Shown here piece by piece: positions 22,078 through 30,269 of a stretch of 64,000 bases of DNA. The notes beneath the pieces are model-generated. The model was given only the letters and a program-made list of their open reading frames with translations, was not told the origin of the DNA and did not search any database. The DNA comes from Pseudomonas sp. GM80 (GTDB lineage Bacteria; Pseudomonadota; Gammaproteobacteria; Pseudomonadales; Pseudomonadaceae), in the NCBI RefSeq assembly GCF_000282515.1, contig NZ_AKJD01000154.1, positions 17,331 to 81,330 on the forward strand, in the 5' to 3' direction. Within the stretch, counting starts at the first letter, position 1. Each line of letters begins with the position of its first letter. A program made the translations under genes and the position numbers.

Positions 22078-23147
22078 ACAACCTCCTCGAAACACCCGAC
22101 GACGCGACCCTCGAACAATGGTATGTAGCCTGCGCACAAAAAGAACTGCGCAAAAACAAACCTTACCGGGCGAAGATTCTGGGTCTGAACCTGGTGCTTT
22201 TTCGTCAGCGTGACGGCCGGGTAGCGGCGTTGCTCGACCAGTGCGTGCATCGCGGCACACGCCTGTCGGCGGGCAAGATTGCCGACGATTGCCTGGTGTG
22301 TCCCTACCACGGCTGGCGCTACGACGCTGAGGGGCAAGTGGTGCATATCCCCAGCGTCGGCAAGAAGTCGTGCACTTCGACGCCCCCCGCGTATCGCTAC
22401 CGCCAGCGTCACTTTGCGGTGCAGGAGCAGGACGGGCTGGTCTGGGTCTACACCGGCACGGGCGACCCGCAGAGCAAAACCGTGTTCAAGCTCCCGGTCT
22501 ACGGCGAAAAACCCTGGCAGTCCTATTTCATGATCAACACCTTCGAGGCCGACGTCGGCAGCCTCGTGCAGAACTTCATGGACGTGCCGCACACTGTTTT
22601 TGTCCACGAGGGCATCTTCCGTTCCAGCAGCGGGCGGGCGATGGAAGCCACGCTCGCGTGTAAAGCGCAGAGCATCGAAGTGACGTACCACGATGACGGC
22701 GACAAGATCGGTTTGATGAACTGGCTGAGCAACCCCGACGGCGAGCCGCTGGTGCACACCGATCGTTTTTTTGCGCCCAACGTCACCCGCTGCGACTATC
22801 GGTGGGGCGAGCGTTCGGCATTCTTCATCATCAGTCAGATCACGCCCATCGATTCACGCCAGTCGCGCGTCTACACCTACATCGCCTACCGCTTCCGCCT
22901 ACCCCGCTGGGTGCTGGGCCTGTTGCGGCCGTTGATTCATCTGTACACCCACATCGTGATTCGCCAGGACGTGAAAATCATTCAGGCGCACCGCCAAGGC
23001 CTCGACAATGTCGCCGATTTCAAACCGTGCAACGTGCAGGCCGATGCCGTGCATATCGGCGTCGACCAGCTATTGGCCGCCGTGAAACGCGGAGAAGCGC
23101 TACCGCCGGCACAACGCCGTGAATCGCGGATACGCTTCGAGCTTTGA
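22062..23147 (+). CDS. Rieske-type non-heme iron oxygenase, alpha subunit
   Basis: The 361-aa protein has the Rieske [2Fe-2S] site CVHR...CPYHGW (C61, H63, C80, H83) and the mononuclear iron site NFMDVPHTVFVHEG (D174, H177, H182), so it is a complete oxygenase alpha subunit of the VanA/CAO/PaO-like size. Near the C-terminus there is a hydrophobic patch (RWVLGLLRPLIHLYTHIVIR), often a membrane anchor in lipid- and pigment-acting members. No partner reductase is in the window. It starts 16 bases inside the GH3 gene and ends the cluster. Hydroxylation or desaturation of the GH3 product is a reasonable guess only. Confidence 0.88.
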   Translation: MSVPLNNLLETPDDATLEQWYVACAQKELRKNKPYRAKILGLNLVLFRQRDGRVAALLDQCVHRGTRLSAGKIADDCLVCPYHGWRYDAEGQVVHIPSVGKKSCTSTPPAYRYRQRHFAVQEQDGLVWVYTGTGDPQSKTVFKLPVYGEKPWQSYFMINTFEADVGSLVQNFMDVPHTVFVHEGIFRSSSGRAMEATLACKAQSIEVTYHDDGDKIGLMNWLSNPDGEPLVHTDRFFAPNVTRCDYRWGERSAFFIISQITPIDSRQSRVYTYIAYRFRLPRWVLGLLRPLIHLYTHIVIRQDVKIIQAHRQGLDNVADFKPCNVQADAVHIGVDQLLAAVKRGEALPPAQRRESRIRFEL

Positions 23148-23284
23148 GGGCGGACGCTGAACGATTCACTGACGAATAGCGTCCCTCTGATCTTGTTACA
23201 GTGAATGTCGATCGCTCTGCCGTGCTTTCGCAGCCTTTGCAAAGTCGGTAAGGTCGGCGCGTTTTCCCTTGCTCGGAGCACCTT

Positions 23285-24037
23285 ATGCCCGCCCCTGTTC
23301 TGTCCGGCCCGCAATACCTGCGTGAAGGCCTCAAACTGGTTCTCAGCCCTGGCCTGCGCCTGTTCGTGTTGTTGCCGCTGGCGATCAACCTGGTGCTGTT
23401 CGTCGGCTTGATTTATCTGGCCGGCCACCAGTTCAGCCTCTGGGTCGATACGCTGATGCCATCGCTGCCCGAATGGCTGAGCTTCCTCAGCTACATCCTC
23501 TGGCCCTTGTTCGTGGTGCTGGTGGCGCTGATGGTGTTTTTCACCTTCACCATGCTCGCCAACGTGATCGCCGCGCCGTTCAACGGCTTTCTCGCGGAAA
23601 AAGTCGAAGTGGTGGTGCGCGGCACCGATGACTTCCCGGCGTTCAGTTGGGGCGAGTTGATCGAGATGGTCCCACGCACCCTCGCCCGGGAAATGCGCAA
23701 GCTCGGCTACTTCCTGCCACGGGCAATCGGCCTGTTCATTCTTTCGTTCATCCCGATGGTCAACATCATCGCCGCACCATTGTGGCTGCTGTTCGGCGTG
23801 TGGATGATGGCGATCCAGTACATCGACTACCCGGCGGACAACCACAAACTGGGCTGGAACGAAATGCTCGCCTGGCTGCGCCAGAAGCGCTGGCAGAGCA
23901 TGAGTTTTGGCGGCATCGTTTATCTGGCGCTGCTGATTCCGGTGGTCAACATCCTGATGATGCCGGCGGCTGTCGCCGGGGCGACGTTGTTCTGGGTGCG
24001 TGAGCGTGGTGCCGAGAATCTGGTGACTCAGCGCTGA
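23285..24037 (+). CDS. cysZ: Sulfate transporter CysZ
   Basis: CysZ brings sulfate across the inner membrane for cysteine synthesis. The 250-aa protein has the EI24/CysZ topology with long hydrophobic segments (about 25-48, 65-92, 143-180, 212-240) and the typical SGPQYLREGLKLVLSPGLRL, ANVIAAPFNGFLAEKVE and FLPRAIGLFILSFIPMVNII. It is the first conserved gene after the accessory block. Later in the window lie cysD and cysNC, which activate the imported sulfate. A TTATG start with a weak ribosome site is used. Confidence 0.93.
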   Translation: MPAPVLSGPQYLREGLKLVLSPGLRLFVLLPLAINLVLFVGLIYLAGHQFSLWVDTLMPSLPEWLSFLSYILWPLFVVLVALMVFFTFTMLANVIAAPFNGFLAEKVEVVVRGTDDFPAFSWGELIEMVPRTLAREMRKLGYFLPRAIGLFILSFIPMVNIIAAPLWLLFGVWMMAIQYIDYPADNHKLGWNEMLAWLRQKRWQSMSFGGIVYLALLIPVVNILMMPAAVAGATLFWVRERGAENLVTQR

Positions 24038-24115
24038 ACCGGCAACAGAGCGCGCGTCACAAATCCATCATCCGAACGTAACAGCCACGACATGGCCTCA
24101 GTTGACACTGAGGTC

Positions 24116-25291
24116 ATGACGACAGCTCTACACATCACCCTCATCAGCGAAACCTTCCCACCGGAAATCAACGGCGTGGCCAATACCCTTGGCCGCTTGT
24201 GCGATGGCTTGCGCGCGCGCGGGCATCAGGTGGAACTGGTGCGCCCGCGTCAGGCCGGTGATCCGCAGCGCAGTGAAGATGATGCGCTGCTGCTGTGCCG
24301 AGGTTGGCCGCTGCCGGGTTATCCGGGGTTGCAGTGGGGGCAGTCGTCGATGCACAAACTGCTGCGGCGCTGGAAGCGCCAGCGCCCGGATGTGCTGTAT
24401 ATCGCCACGGAAGGGCCACTCGGCCTGTCGGCGTTGCGGGCCGCGCGGCGTTTGGGGATATCGGTGGTCAGCGGGTTTCATACCAACTTTCAGCAATACA
24501 CCAGCCAGTACGGTCTCGGTTTGCTGACCCGGATGCTCACGCATTATCTGCGCTGGTTTCACAATCGTTCAGCGCTGACATTGGTGCCGAGCGTCAGCCA
24601 GCGGCTGGAACTGGAGCGGCGGCATTTCGAGCGGTTGGCGTTGTTGTCGCGAGGGGTCGACAGCCAGTTGTTTCATCCAAGCAAACGGTTGAACGCTTTA
24701 CGTGAGCAATGGGGCCTCAACGAGCGCGATATCGCGGTTATTCACGTAGGACGCCTCGCTCCCGAGAAAAACCTCGGCCTGCTCAAGCGCAGCTTCGAAA
24801 CACTGCGCAGCACTTATCCACAGCGTCATCTGAAACTGATCATCGTCGGTGACGGGCCGCAACGCGTGGCGCTGGAAAAGGACCTGCCCGAGGCGATCTT
24901 CTGCGGCGCACAACGTGGCGAGGCATTGGCCGCGCACTATGCGTCTGGGGATGTGTTTGTGTTTCCGAGCCTGACCGAAACCTTCGGCAATGTCGTGCTG
25001 GAGGCGTTGGCTTCAGGGTTGGGGGTGGTGGCTTACGATCAAGCGGCGGCGGCGCAACACATTCGCCACGGCTACAGCGGCGTGCTGGCGATGCCGGGGG
25101 ATGAGCAGGCATTTTGCGAAGCGGCCGTGTGGTTGCTGGAGGAAGATGAGCGGTTGCGTTGTGTGCGGCTGAATGCGCGACAGCATGCGAGTCGCCAGGG
25201 GTGGCCGGCGATTATCGAGCAGTTCGAGAGCCATTTGCGTGGGGCTTGTGTGGGGGAGCAAGTGGTGCCGAATGCGCAGACATTGCCTTGA
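24116..25291 (+). CDS. Glycosyltransferase family 4 protein (alpha-mannosyltransferase-like)
   Basis: The 391-aa protein opens with the N-terminal GT4 motif ITLISETFPPEINGVANTLG and has the donor-site half HVGRLAPEKNLGLLKRSFE, IIVGDGPQRVALEK and FVFPSLTETFGNVVLEALAS, in which the E-x7-E pair ends the nucleotide-sugar site. This is the MgtA/PimB-like subgroup that uses GDP-mannose in other bacteria; the acceptor here is unknown, perhaps a glycolipid. The ATG at 24116 is preferred because it brings the motif to the N-terminus; an ATG 24 bases upstream is possible. A CCTCAG...CTGAGG inverted repeat spans the two. Confidence 0.85.
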   Translation: MTTALHITLISETFPPEINGVANTLGRLCDGLRARGHQVELVRPRQAGDPQRSEDDALLLCRGWPLPGYPGLQWGQSSMHKLLRRWKRQRPDVLYIATEGPLGLSALRAARRLGISVVSGFHTNFQQYTSQYGLGLLTRMLTHYLRWFHNRSALTLVPSVSQRLELERRHFERLALLSRGVDSQLFHPSKRLNALREQWGLNERDIAVIHVGRLAPEKNLGLLKRSFETLRSTYPQRHLKLIIVGDGPQRVALEKDLPEAIFCGAQRGEALAAHYASGDVFVFPSLTETFGNVVLEALASGLGVVAYDQAAAAQHIRHGYSGVLAMPGDEQAFCEAAVWLLEEDERLRCVRLNARQHASRQGWPAIIEQFESHLRGACVGEQVVPNAQTLP

Positions 25292-25311
25292 ATCATTGCT
25301 GACTTGGAAGG

Positions 25312-25408
25312 CGCCATCGCTGGCAAGCCAGCTCCCACAGTGTTTGCGGAAAACACAAAATTTGTGAACATCCCCAGAACCTGTGGGAGCTGGCTTGCCA
25401 GCGATAGC
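25312..25408. repeat. REP inverted pair (GTGGGAGCTGGCTTGCCAGCGAT family)
   Basis: Left arm atcgctggcaagccagctcc and its mirror ggagctggcttgccagcgat flank about 50 bases. It lies between convergent genes, the place where such elements may act as a transcription end. Confidence 0.9.
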
Positions 25409-25425
25409 GTCAGAAGCGGCGCTGG

Positions 25426-26529
25426 TTAAACCAGGGTCATCAACGCCTCACGGCTGAACGGCAGGATGTCCTGCTCGCGCCCTTCGCGGACTTTCAGCGC
25501 CCAGTCCGGATCAACCAGCAGCGCACGCCCCACCGCCACCAGATCGAATTCCTCTTTGTTCAGACGCTCCAGCAGGTTTTCCAGGCTGGCCGGTTGCGCG
25601 ACCTTGTCGGTGTTGACCATGAACTGCAGGAACTCACCGTCCAGACCAACACTGCCGACGGTGATGGTTGGTTTGCCAGTCAGCTTGCGCGTCCAGCCCG
25701 CCAGGTTCAGCTCGGAACCTTCGAACTCCGGCTCCCAGAAGCGGCGCGTCGAGCAGTGGAAAATATCCACACCTGCGTCAGACAACGGCTTGAGGAATTC
25801 GCCCAGCGCTTCCGGCGTTTGCACCAGACGCGCGGTGTAATCCTGCTGCTTCCACTGCGAGAAGCGGAAGATGATCGGGAAACCTTCGCCGACCGCCGCA
25901 CGCACCGCCTGAATCAGTTCGATGGCAAAACGCGAGCGGTTGGCCAGGTTGCCGCCGTACTCGTCGGTGCGCTGGTTGCTGCCTTCCCAGAAGAACTGGT
26001 CGACCAGGTAACCGTGGGCGCCGTGGATTTCCACGCCGTCCATGCCGATGCTTTGTGCATCCTTGGCCGCTTGGGCGAAGGCTGCGATCACGTCCTGGAT
26101 GTCTTGTTTAGTCATGCCGTGCACCACGACCTGACCGTCCTTGAGTTTTTCCGACGGGCCGTAACCCGGCACGCTGGCGTCCGGCTCGGTGCCGATGCGG
26201 CGCACACTGCCGACGTGCCACAGTTGCGGAACGATCTTGCCGCCTTCAGCGTGAACGGCGTCGACGACTTTTTTCCAGCCGGCCAAAGGCGCGTCGCCAA
26301 AGAATTGCGGCACGTTCGGGTAGCCATTGGAGGCGATGTGACCGACGGTGGTGCCTTCGGTGATGATCAGGCCAACGCCTGCGGCCGCACGACGGCGGTA
26401 GTACTCAATGACTTTCGAATTCGGCACGCCACCCGGGGAGAAAGAACGGGTCATCGGCGCCATGACCACGCGGGTCGGCAGTTCGAGGGCACCGAGGTGG
26501 AACGGTTTGAACAAGGCTTGGACAGGCAT
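25426..26529 (-). CDS. Old Yellow Enzyme family flavin reductase (alkene reductase)
   Basis: The 367-aa protein is an FMN-containing NAD(P)H reductase of the OYE/12-oxophytodienoate type. Landmarks are VVMAPMTRSFSPGGVPNSKV, AQLWH-like PQLWHVGSVRR, the active-site DGVEIHGAHGYLVDQFF (His pair that binds the carbonyl), NQRTDEYGGNLANRSRF and the FMN phosphate site VAVGRALLVDPDW. Such enzymes reduce activated alkenes, nitro compounds and electrophiles and often serve in detoxification. The GAGGC site before the ATG fits. It stands alone, with a REP pair on each side. The physiological substrate is not known. Confidence 0.9.
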   Translation of the reverse strand: MPVQALFKPFHLGALELPTRVVMAPMTRSFSPGGVPNSKVIEYYRRRAAAGVGLIITEGTTVGHIASNGYPNVPQFFGDAPLAGWKKVVDAVHAEGGKIVPQLWHVGSVRRIGTEPDASVPGYGPSEKLKDGQVVVHGMTKQDIQDVIAAFAQAAKDAQSIGMDGVEIHGAHGYLVDQFFWEGSNQRTDEYGGNLANRSRFAIELIQAVRAAVGEGFPIIFRFSQWKQQDYTARLVQTPEALGEFLKPLSDAGVDIFHCSTRRFWEPEFEGSELNLAGWTRKLTGKPTITVGSVGLDGEFLQFMVNTDKVAQPASLENLLERLNKEEFDLVAVGRALLVDPDWALKVREGREQDILPFSREALMTLV

Positions 26530-26634
26530 CGGGAGGCTCCACAGAGATAACTTTATGACGGCGATAATATGGAGAGCCGAGGCCTTTGAACAGCATTATT
26601 GATTTCGGTGATTAAGGATTAAAAGACGCAAAGC

Positions 26635-26716
26635 AAAAGATCGCAGCCTTCGGCAGCTCCTACATGGGATAACGTTTCCCTGTAGGAACTGCCGAAGGCT
26701 GCGATCTTTTGATCTT
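26635..26716. repeat. REP inverted pair (GTAGGAGCTGCCG..GGCTGCGATC family)
   Basis: Arms gatcgcagccttcggcagct and agt-type mirror aactgccgaaggctgcgatc, around tcctacatgggataacgtttccctgta. It sits between the OYE gene and the glutathione peroxidase gene, both on the minus strand. Confidence 0.9.
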
Positions 26717-26722
26717 GCTGTT

Positions 26723-27205
26723 TCAGCTCAGCGCTTTTTCAATCGCATGCACAATGGTCGGATCATCCGGCGCCGTGCGCGGCGAGAACCGCGCCAACAC
26801 GCGGCCGTCCTTGCCGAGCAAAAACTTCTCGAAATTCCAGGTGATGTCACCGGGAAACTCCGCGCCCTCGCCCGCCAGCAAGCGGTACAACTGATGACGA
26901 TCATGACCGTTGACTTCGAGCTTGCTCGACAACGGGAACGTCACGCCATAGTTGAGGCTGCAGAAATCCTGGATTTCCTGTTCAGTGCCAGGTTCCTGGC
27001 CGGCAAACTGGTTGCACGGCAGGCCGAGCACGCTGAAACCTTTGCCCTTGAACTGCTGATAGAGGTTTTCCAGCGCCGCATACTGGGGGGTCAAGCCGCA
27101 TTTGGAGGCGACGTTGACCACCAGCACGACTTGGCCCTTGAACGGTGCCAGCGGTAGCTCCTGACCATCCAGGGCTGTCAACTTAAGGTCGTGAAAAGCA
27201 CTCAT
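26723..27205 (-). CDS. Glutathione peroxidase family protein (thiol peroxidase)
   Basis: The 160-aa protein has the glutathione-peroxidase fold with the peroxidatic cysteine in VNVASKCGLTPQY, the catalytic Gln in LGLPCNQFAGQEPG and the Trp in DITWNFEKFLLG. The selenocysteine position is Cys, so, as is common for bacterial members, it likely uses thioredoxin and has a second cysteine for resolving. It reduces hydroperoxides in the cytoplasm. The internal ATG at 27205 has a GGAG site at a proper distance (cttggagttcgtc) and is preferred over one 12 bases upstream. No operon partner. Confidence 0.92.
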   Translation of the reverse strand: MSAFHDLKLTALDGQELPLAPFKGQVVLVVNVASKCGLTPQYAALENLYQQFKGKGFSVLGLPCNQFAGQEPGTEQEIQDFCSLNYGVTFPLSSKLEVNGHDRHQLYRLLAGEGAEFPGDITWNFEKFLLGKDGRVLARFSPRTAPDDPTIVHAIEKALS

Positions 27206-27276
27206 GACGAACTCCAAGATTCCCGTGTTCTACTCGAAACAGCCACTTGGCGAGACCACCAAGGACAGCCGCGGAC

Positions 27277-27300
27277 TAAAAAGGCGCCCGCAGGCGCCTC
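27277..27300 (-). terminator. Intrinsic terminator downstream of slyD
   Basis: On the minus strand the stem AGGCGCC-TGCG-GGCGCCT is followed by TTTTTAG. It lies 29 bases after the slyD stop. Confidence 0.8.
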
Positions 27301-27328
27301 TCCAGTACTCGAAGCTTAGCGCAGAAAA

Positions 27329-27814
27329 TCAGTGGTGATGGCCACCTTCGCCATGGACGTGGCCATGAGCGATTTCTTCCTGGCTGGCGTCACGGATGTC
27401 AACGATCTTCACTTTGAAGTTCAGGCGCTGACCAGCCAACGGGTGGTTGCCGTCGACAGTCACGTCGTCGCCGTCGAGGTCACGGATGGTGACGATTTGC
27501 ATCTGGCCGTCCGGCGCCGAAGCGTGGAACTGCATGCCGACTTCCAGCTCGTCAACGCCTTCGAACATGCTGCGGCTCAGGGTGCTGACCAGCTCGGCAG
27601 CGTATTCGCCGTAAGCGTCTTCCGGTTCAACGGAGACTTCCAGCTCGTCACCAACAGCTTTGCCATCCAGCGCTTTTTCCAGGCCCGGGATGATGTTGCC
27701 TGCGCCTTGCAGGTAGACCAGCGGAGCGCCGCCGGCGGAGCTGTCGATGACCTCACCAGCGTCGTTGGTCAGGGTATAGTCGATGGAGACAGCCTTATTG
27801 GCGGCGATCAGCAT
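27329..27814 (-). CDS. slyD: FKBP-type peptidyl-prolyl isomerase SlyD
   Basis: SlyD is a proline isomerase and chaperone that also binds nickel. The 161-aa protein has the FKBP half VSIDYTLTNDAGEVIDSSAG and LVYLQGAGNIIPGLEKALDG, an inserted-flap chaperone domain, and the C-terminal HGHVHGEGGHHH, a His-rich metal-binding tail shorter than that of E. coli. The start at 27814 gives the normal family N-terminus (MLIAANKAVSIDY); upstream sequence of this frame is not family-like. Its start codon nearly coincides with that proposed for the opposed DUF3565 gene, so one of the two starts is probably set differently. Confidence 0.92.
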   Translation of the reverse strand: MLIAANKAVSIDYTLTNDAGEVIDSSAGGAPLVYLQGAGNIIPGLEKALDGKAVGDELEVSVEPEDAYGEYAAELVSTLSRSMFEGVDELEVGMQFHASAPDGQMQIVTIRDLDGDDVTVDGNHPLAGQRLNFKVKIVDIRDASQEEIAHGHVHGEGGHHH

Positions 27815-28109
27815 GGGGCGAGACCTTTTGCAGAAGAATATAGAAAGGCCAAGTTTAGCGAAGCAATCGCGCGAAAGCGAACACAACCCGGACAAACGGG
27901 TTTCGACGCTCACAGGCTTGCATCAGGACGAAGACGGTCATTGGGTCGCCGAGCTTTCCTGTGGCCACACCCAGCACCTGCGCCACCAGCCGCCGTGGCA
28001 ATCACGCGCCTGGGTGCTGGACCCGGCGCAACGTATTGAAAAAATAGGCCAACCCTTTGCCTGCGGTTGGTGCGCACAGGGCTCGGTTAGCGATAACCTT
28101 GGCGACTGA
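27813..28109 (+). CDS. DUF3565 domain protein
   Basis: The core LTGLHQDEDGHWVAELSCGH and TQHLRHQPPWQSRAWVLDPA, ending PFACGWCAQ, is typical of DUF3565, with Cys/His residues (SCGHTQH, CGWC) that look like a small metal site. Its function is unknown. The start is uncertain: the ATG at 27813 overlaps the opposed slyD start by 2 bases, leaving no room for either promoter. The conserved part begins about 34 residues in, near 27915, where only non-ATG starts occur. The true protein may be only about 65 residues long. Confidence 0.6.
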   Translation: MGRDLLQKNIERPSLAKQSRESEHNPDKRVSTLTGLHQDEDGHWVAELSCGHTQHLRHQPPWQSRAWVLDPAQRIEKIGQPFACGWCAQGSVSDNLGD

Positions 28110-28169
28110 ATTTCGGTAGGCGATCACGTATAGATTGCCGCCATTGCCATGCAACTTTAGAGAATTCGC

Positions 28170-30269
28170 ATGCAAACTTTTTTTATCGCCCCCACCGATT
28201 TTGGCGTGGGTCTGACCTCCATCAGCCTCGGGCTGGTGCGCACGCTTGAGCGTGCGGGCCTGAAAGTCGGGTTCTTCAAACCGATTGCCCAGCCGCACCC
28301 GGGCGACACCGGCCCCGAGCGCTCCACCGAACTGGTGGCCCGTACCCACGGCCTGAAACCGCCGCAACCGCTGGGCCTCGCTCACGTCGAGCGGATGCTC
28401 GGCGACGGCCAGCTCGATGAGCTGCTCGAAGAAATCATCACCCTGTATCAGCAAGCCGCCATCGGCAAGGATGTGCTGGTGGTCGAAGGCATGGTGCCGA
28501 CCCGTAGCGCCAGCTACGCCGCGCGGGTCAACCTGCACCTGGCCAAAAGCCTCGATGCCGAGGTGATTCTGGTCTCGGCACCGGAAAACGAAGTGCTGGC
28601 CGAACTCTCCGGCCGCGTTGAATTGCAGGCGCAATTGTTCGGCGGGCCGAAAGACCCGAAAGTCCTTGGGGTGATCCTCAACAAGGTCAAGACCGAAGAA
28701 AGCATGGACGCCTTCGCCGCGCGTCTGAAGGAGCACTCGCCGTTGCTGCGCAGCGGTGATTTCCGCCTGCTCGGCTGCATTCCCTATCAGCCGGAACTCA
28801 ACGCACCACGCACCCGCGACGTCGCCGACCTGATGGGCGCGCAAGTGCTCAACGCCGGTGATTACGAAACCCGGCGGATGACCAAAATCATCATTTGCGC
28901 ACGGACCATGCGCAACACCGTCGAGCTGCTCAAGCCCGGCGTGCTGGTGGTGACCCCGGGCGATCGCGACGACATCATCCTCGCCGTCAGCCTCGCGGCG
29001 ATCAACGGCGTGCCGCTGGCCGGCCTGTTGCTGACCAGCGACACCCTGCCCGATCCGCGCATCATGGATCTGTGCCGGGGCGCGTTGCAGGCCGGTCTGC
29101 CTGTGTTGTCGGTGAGCACTGGCTCGTATGACACCGCCAACCTGCTCAACGGTTTGAACAAGGAAATCCCGATCGATGACCGCGAGCGTGCGGAGATCAT
29201 CACCGACTTCGTTGCCAGCCATCTCGACGCCAAATGGCTGCACCAGCGCTGCGGCACGCCACGGGAAATGCGCCTGTCGCCAGCGGTGTTCCGTTATCAA
29301 TTGATTCAGCGCGCGCAAGCCGCGAACAAGCGCATCGTCCTGCCCGAAGGCAGCGAGCCGTTCACCGTGCAAGCGGCGGCGATCTGTCAGGAGCGCGGGA
29401 TCGCCCGTTGTGTGTTGCTGGCGAAACCGGAAGACGTCGAAGCCGTCGCCCGCGCCCAAGGCATCGTCTTGCCGCCGGGGCTGGAGATTCTCGATCCGGA
29501 CCTGATTCGCGAACGCTACGTCGAGCCGATGGTCGCCCTGCGCAAAACCAAAAGCCTCAATGCACCGATGGCCGAGCAGCAACTGGAAGACACCGTGGTG
29601 ATCGGCACCATGATGTTGGCGCTGGATGAAGTCGACGGCTTGGTCTCGGGCGTGATCAACACCACCGCCAACACCATCCGCCCGGCCCTGCAGTTGATCA
29701 AGACCGCACCGGGCTGCACGCTGGTGTCGTCGGTGTTCTTCATGCTGTTCCCGGAAGAAGTGCTGGTGTATGGCGACTGTGTGATGAACCCGCACCCGAG
29801 CGCGACCGAACTGGCCGAGATTGCCCTGCAAAGCGCCGACTCGGCGGCGGCGTTCGGTATTACGCCGCGCGTGGCGATGATCAGTTATTCCAGCGGCGAA
29901 TCGGCCACGGGCGAAGAAGTCGAGAAAGTCCGCGAGGCCACCCTGCTCGCCCACGAACAACAGCATTCGCTACTGATAGACGGCCCGTTGCAATACGACG
30001 CCGCGGCCAACGCCGAAGTCGCCCGGCAACTGGCGCCGAACAGTCAGGTCGCCGGTCGCGCCACGGTGTTCGTGTTCCCGGATCTGAACACCGGCAATAC
30101 CACGCACAAAGCCGTGCAACGCAGCGCCGATTGCGTCAGCCTCGGGCCGATGCTGCAAGGCCTGCGCAAACCGGTGAACGATTTGCCGCGCGGCGCGCAA
30201 GTCGATGACATCGTCTACACCATCGCCCTTACCGCGATTCAAGCCGCCAACCGACCTATGGATGTGTAA
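28170..30269 (+). CDS. pta: Phosphate acetyltransferase Pta
   Basis: Pta converts acetyl-CoA and phosphate to acetyl phosphate and CoA. The 699-aa long form has an N-terminal P-loop-like domain (MQTFFIAPTDFGVGLTSISL), a middle DRTGG domain (about 220-330) and the catalytic PTA_PTB domain (about 370-690; QLIQRAQAANKRIVLPEGSE, VMNPHPSATELAEIALQSAD). It ends directly before the acyltransferase start (TAAATG). The acetate kinase gene is not next to it in this window. A TAGAGAA site precedes the ATG. Its role is overflow to and use of acetate. Confidence 0.95.
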   Translation: MQTFFIAPTDFGVGLTSISLGLVRTLERAGLKVGFFKPIAQPHPGDTGPERSTELVARTHGLKPPQPLGLAHVERMLGDGQLDELLEEIITLYQQAAIGKDVLVVEGMVPTRSASYAARVNLHLAKSLDAEVILVSAPENEVLAELSGRVELQAQLFGGPKDPKVLGVILNKVKTEESMDAFAARLKEHSPLLRSGDFRLLGCIPYQPELNAPRTRDVADLMGAQVLNAGDYETRRMTKIIICARTMRNTVELLKPGVLVVTPGDRDDIILAVSLAAINGVPLAGLLLTSDTLPDPRIMDLCRGALQAGLPVLSVSTGSYDTANLLNGLNKEIPIDDRERAEIITDFVASHLDAKWLHQRCGTPREMRLSPAVFRYQLIQRAQAANKRIVLPEGSEPFTVQAAAICQERGIARCVLLAKPEDVEAVARAQGIVLPPGLEILDPDLIRERYVEPMVALRKTKSLNAPMAEQQLEDTVVIGTMMLALDEVDGLVSGVINTTANTIRPALQLIKTAPGCTLVSSVFFMLFPEEVLVYGDCVMNPHPSATELAEIALQSADSAAAFGITPRVAMISYSSGESATGEEVEKVREATLLAHEQQHSLLIDGPLQYDAAANAEVARQLAPNSQVAGRATVFVFPDLNTGNTTHKAVQRSADCVSLGPMLQGLRKPVNDLPRGAQVDDIVYTIALTAIQAANRPMDV

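Noticed and set aside
14194..23147. Polyyne or aryl-polyene biosynthesis as identity of the cluster
   Set aside because: Desaturases are present, but there is no acyl-carrier protein, fatty acyl-AMP ligase of that type, ketosynthase or thioesterase set.
28002..29966. Long open frame antisense to pta
   Set aside because: Shadow of pta; the sense protein has full family motifs over the whole span.
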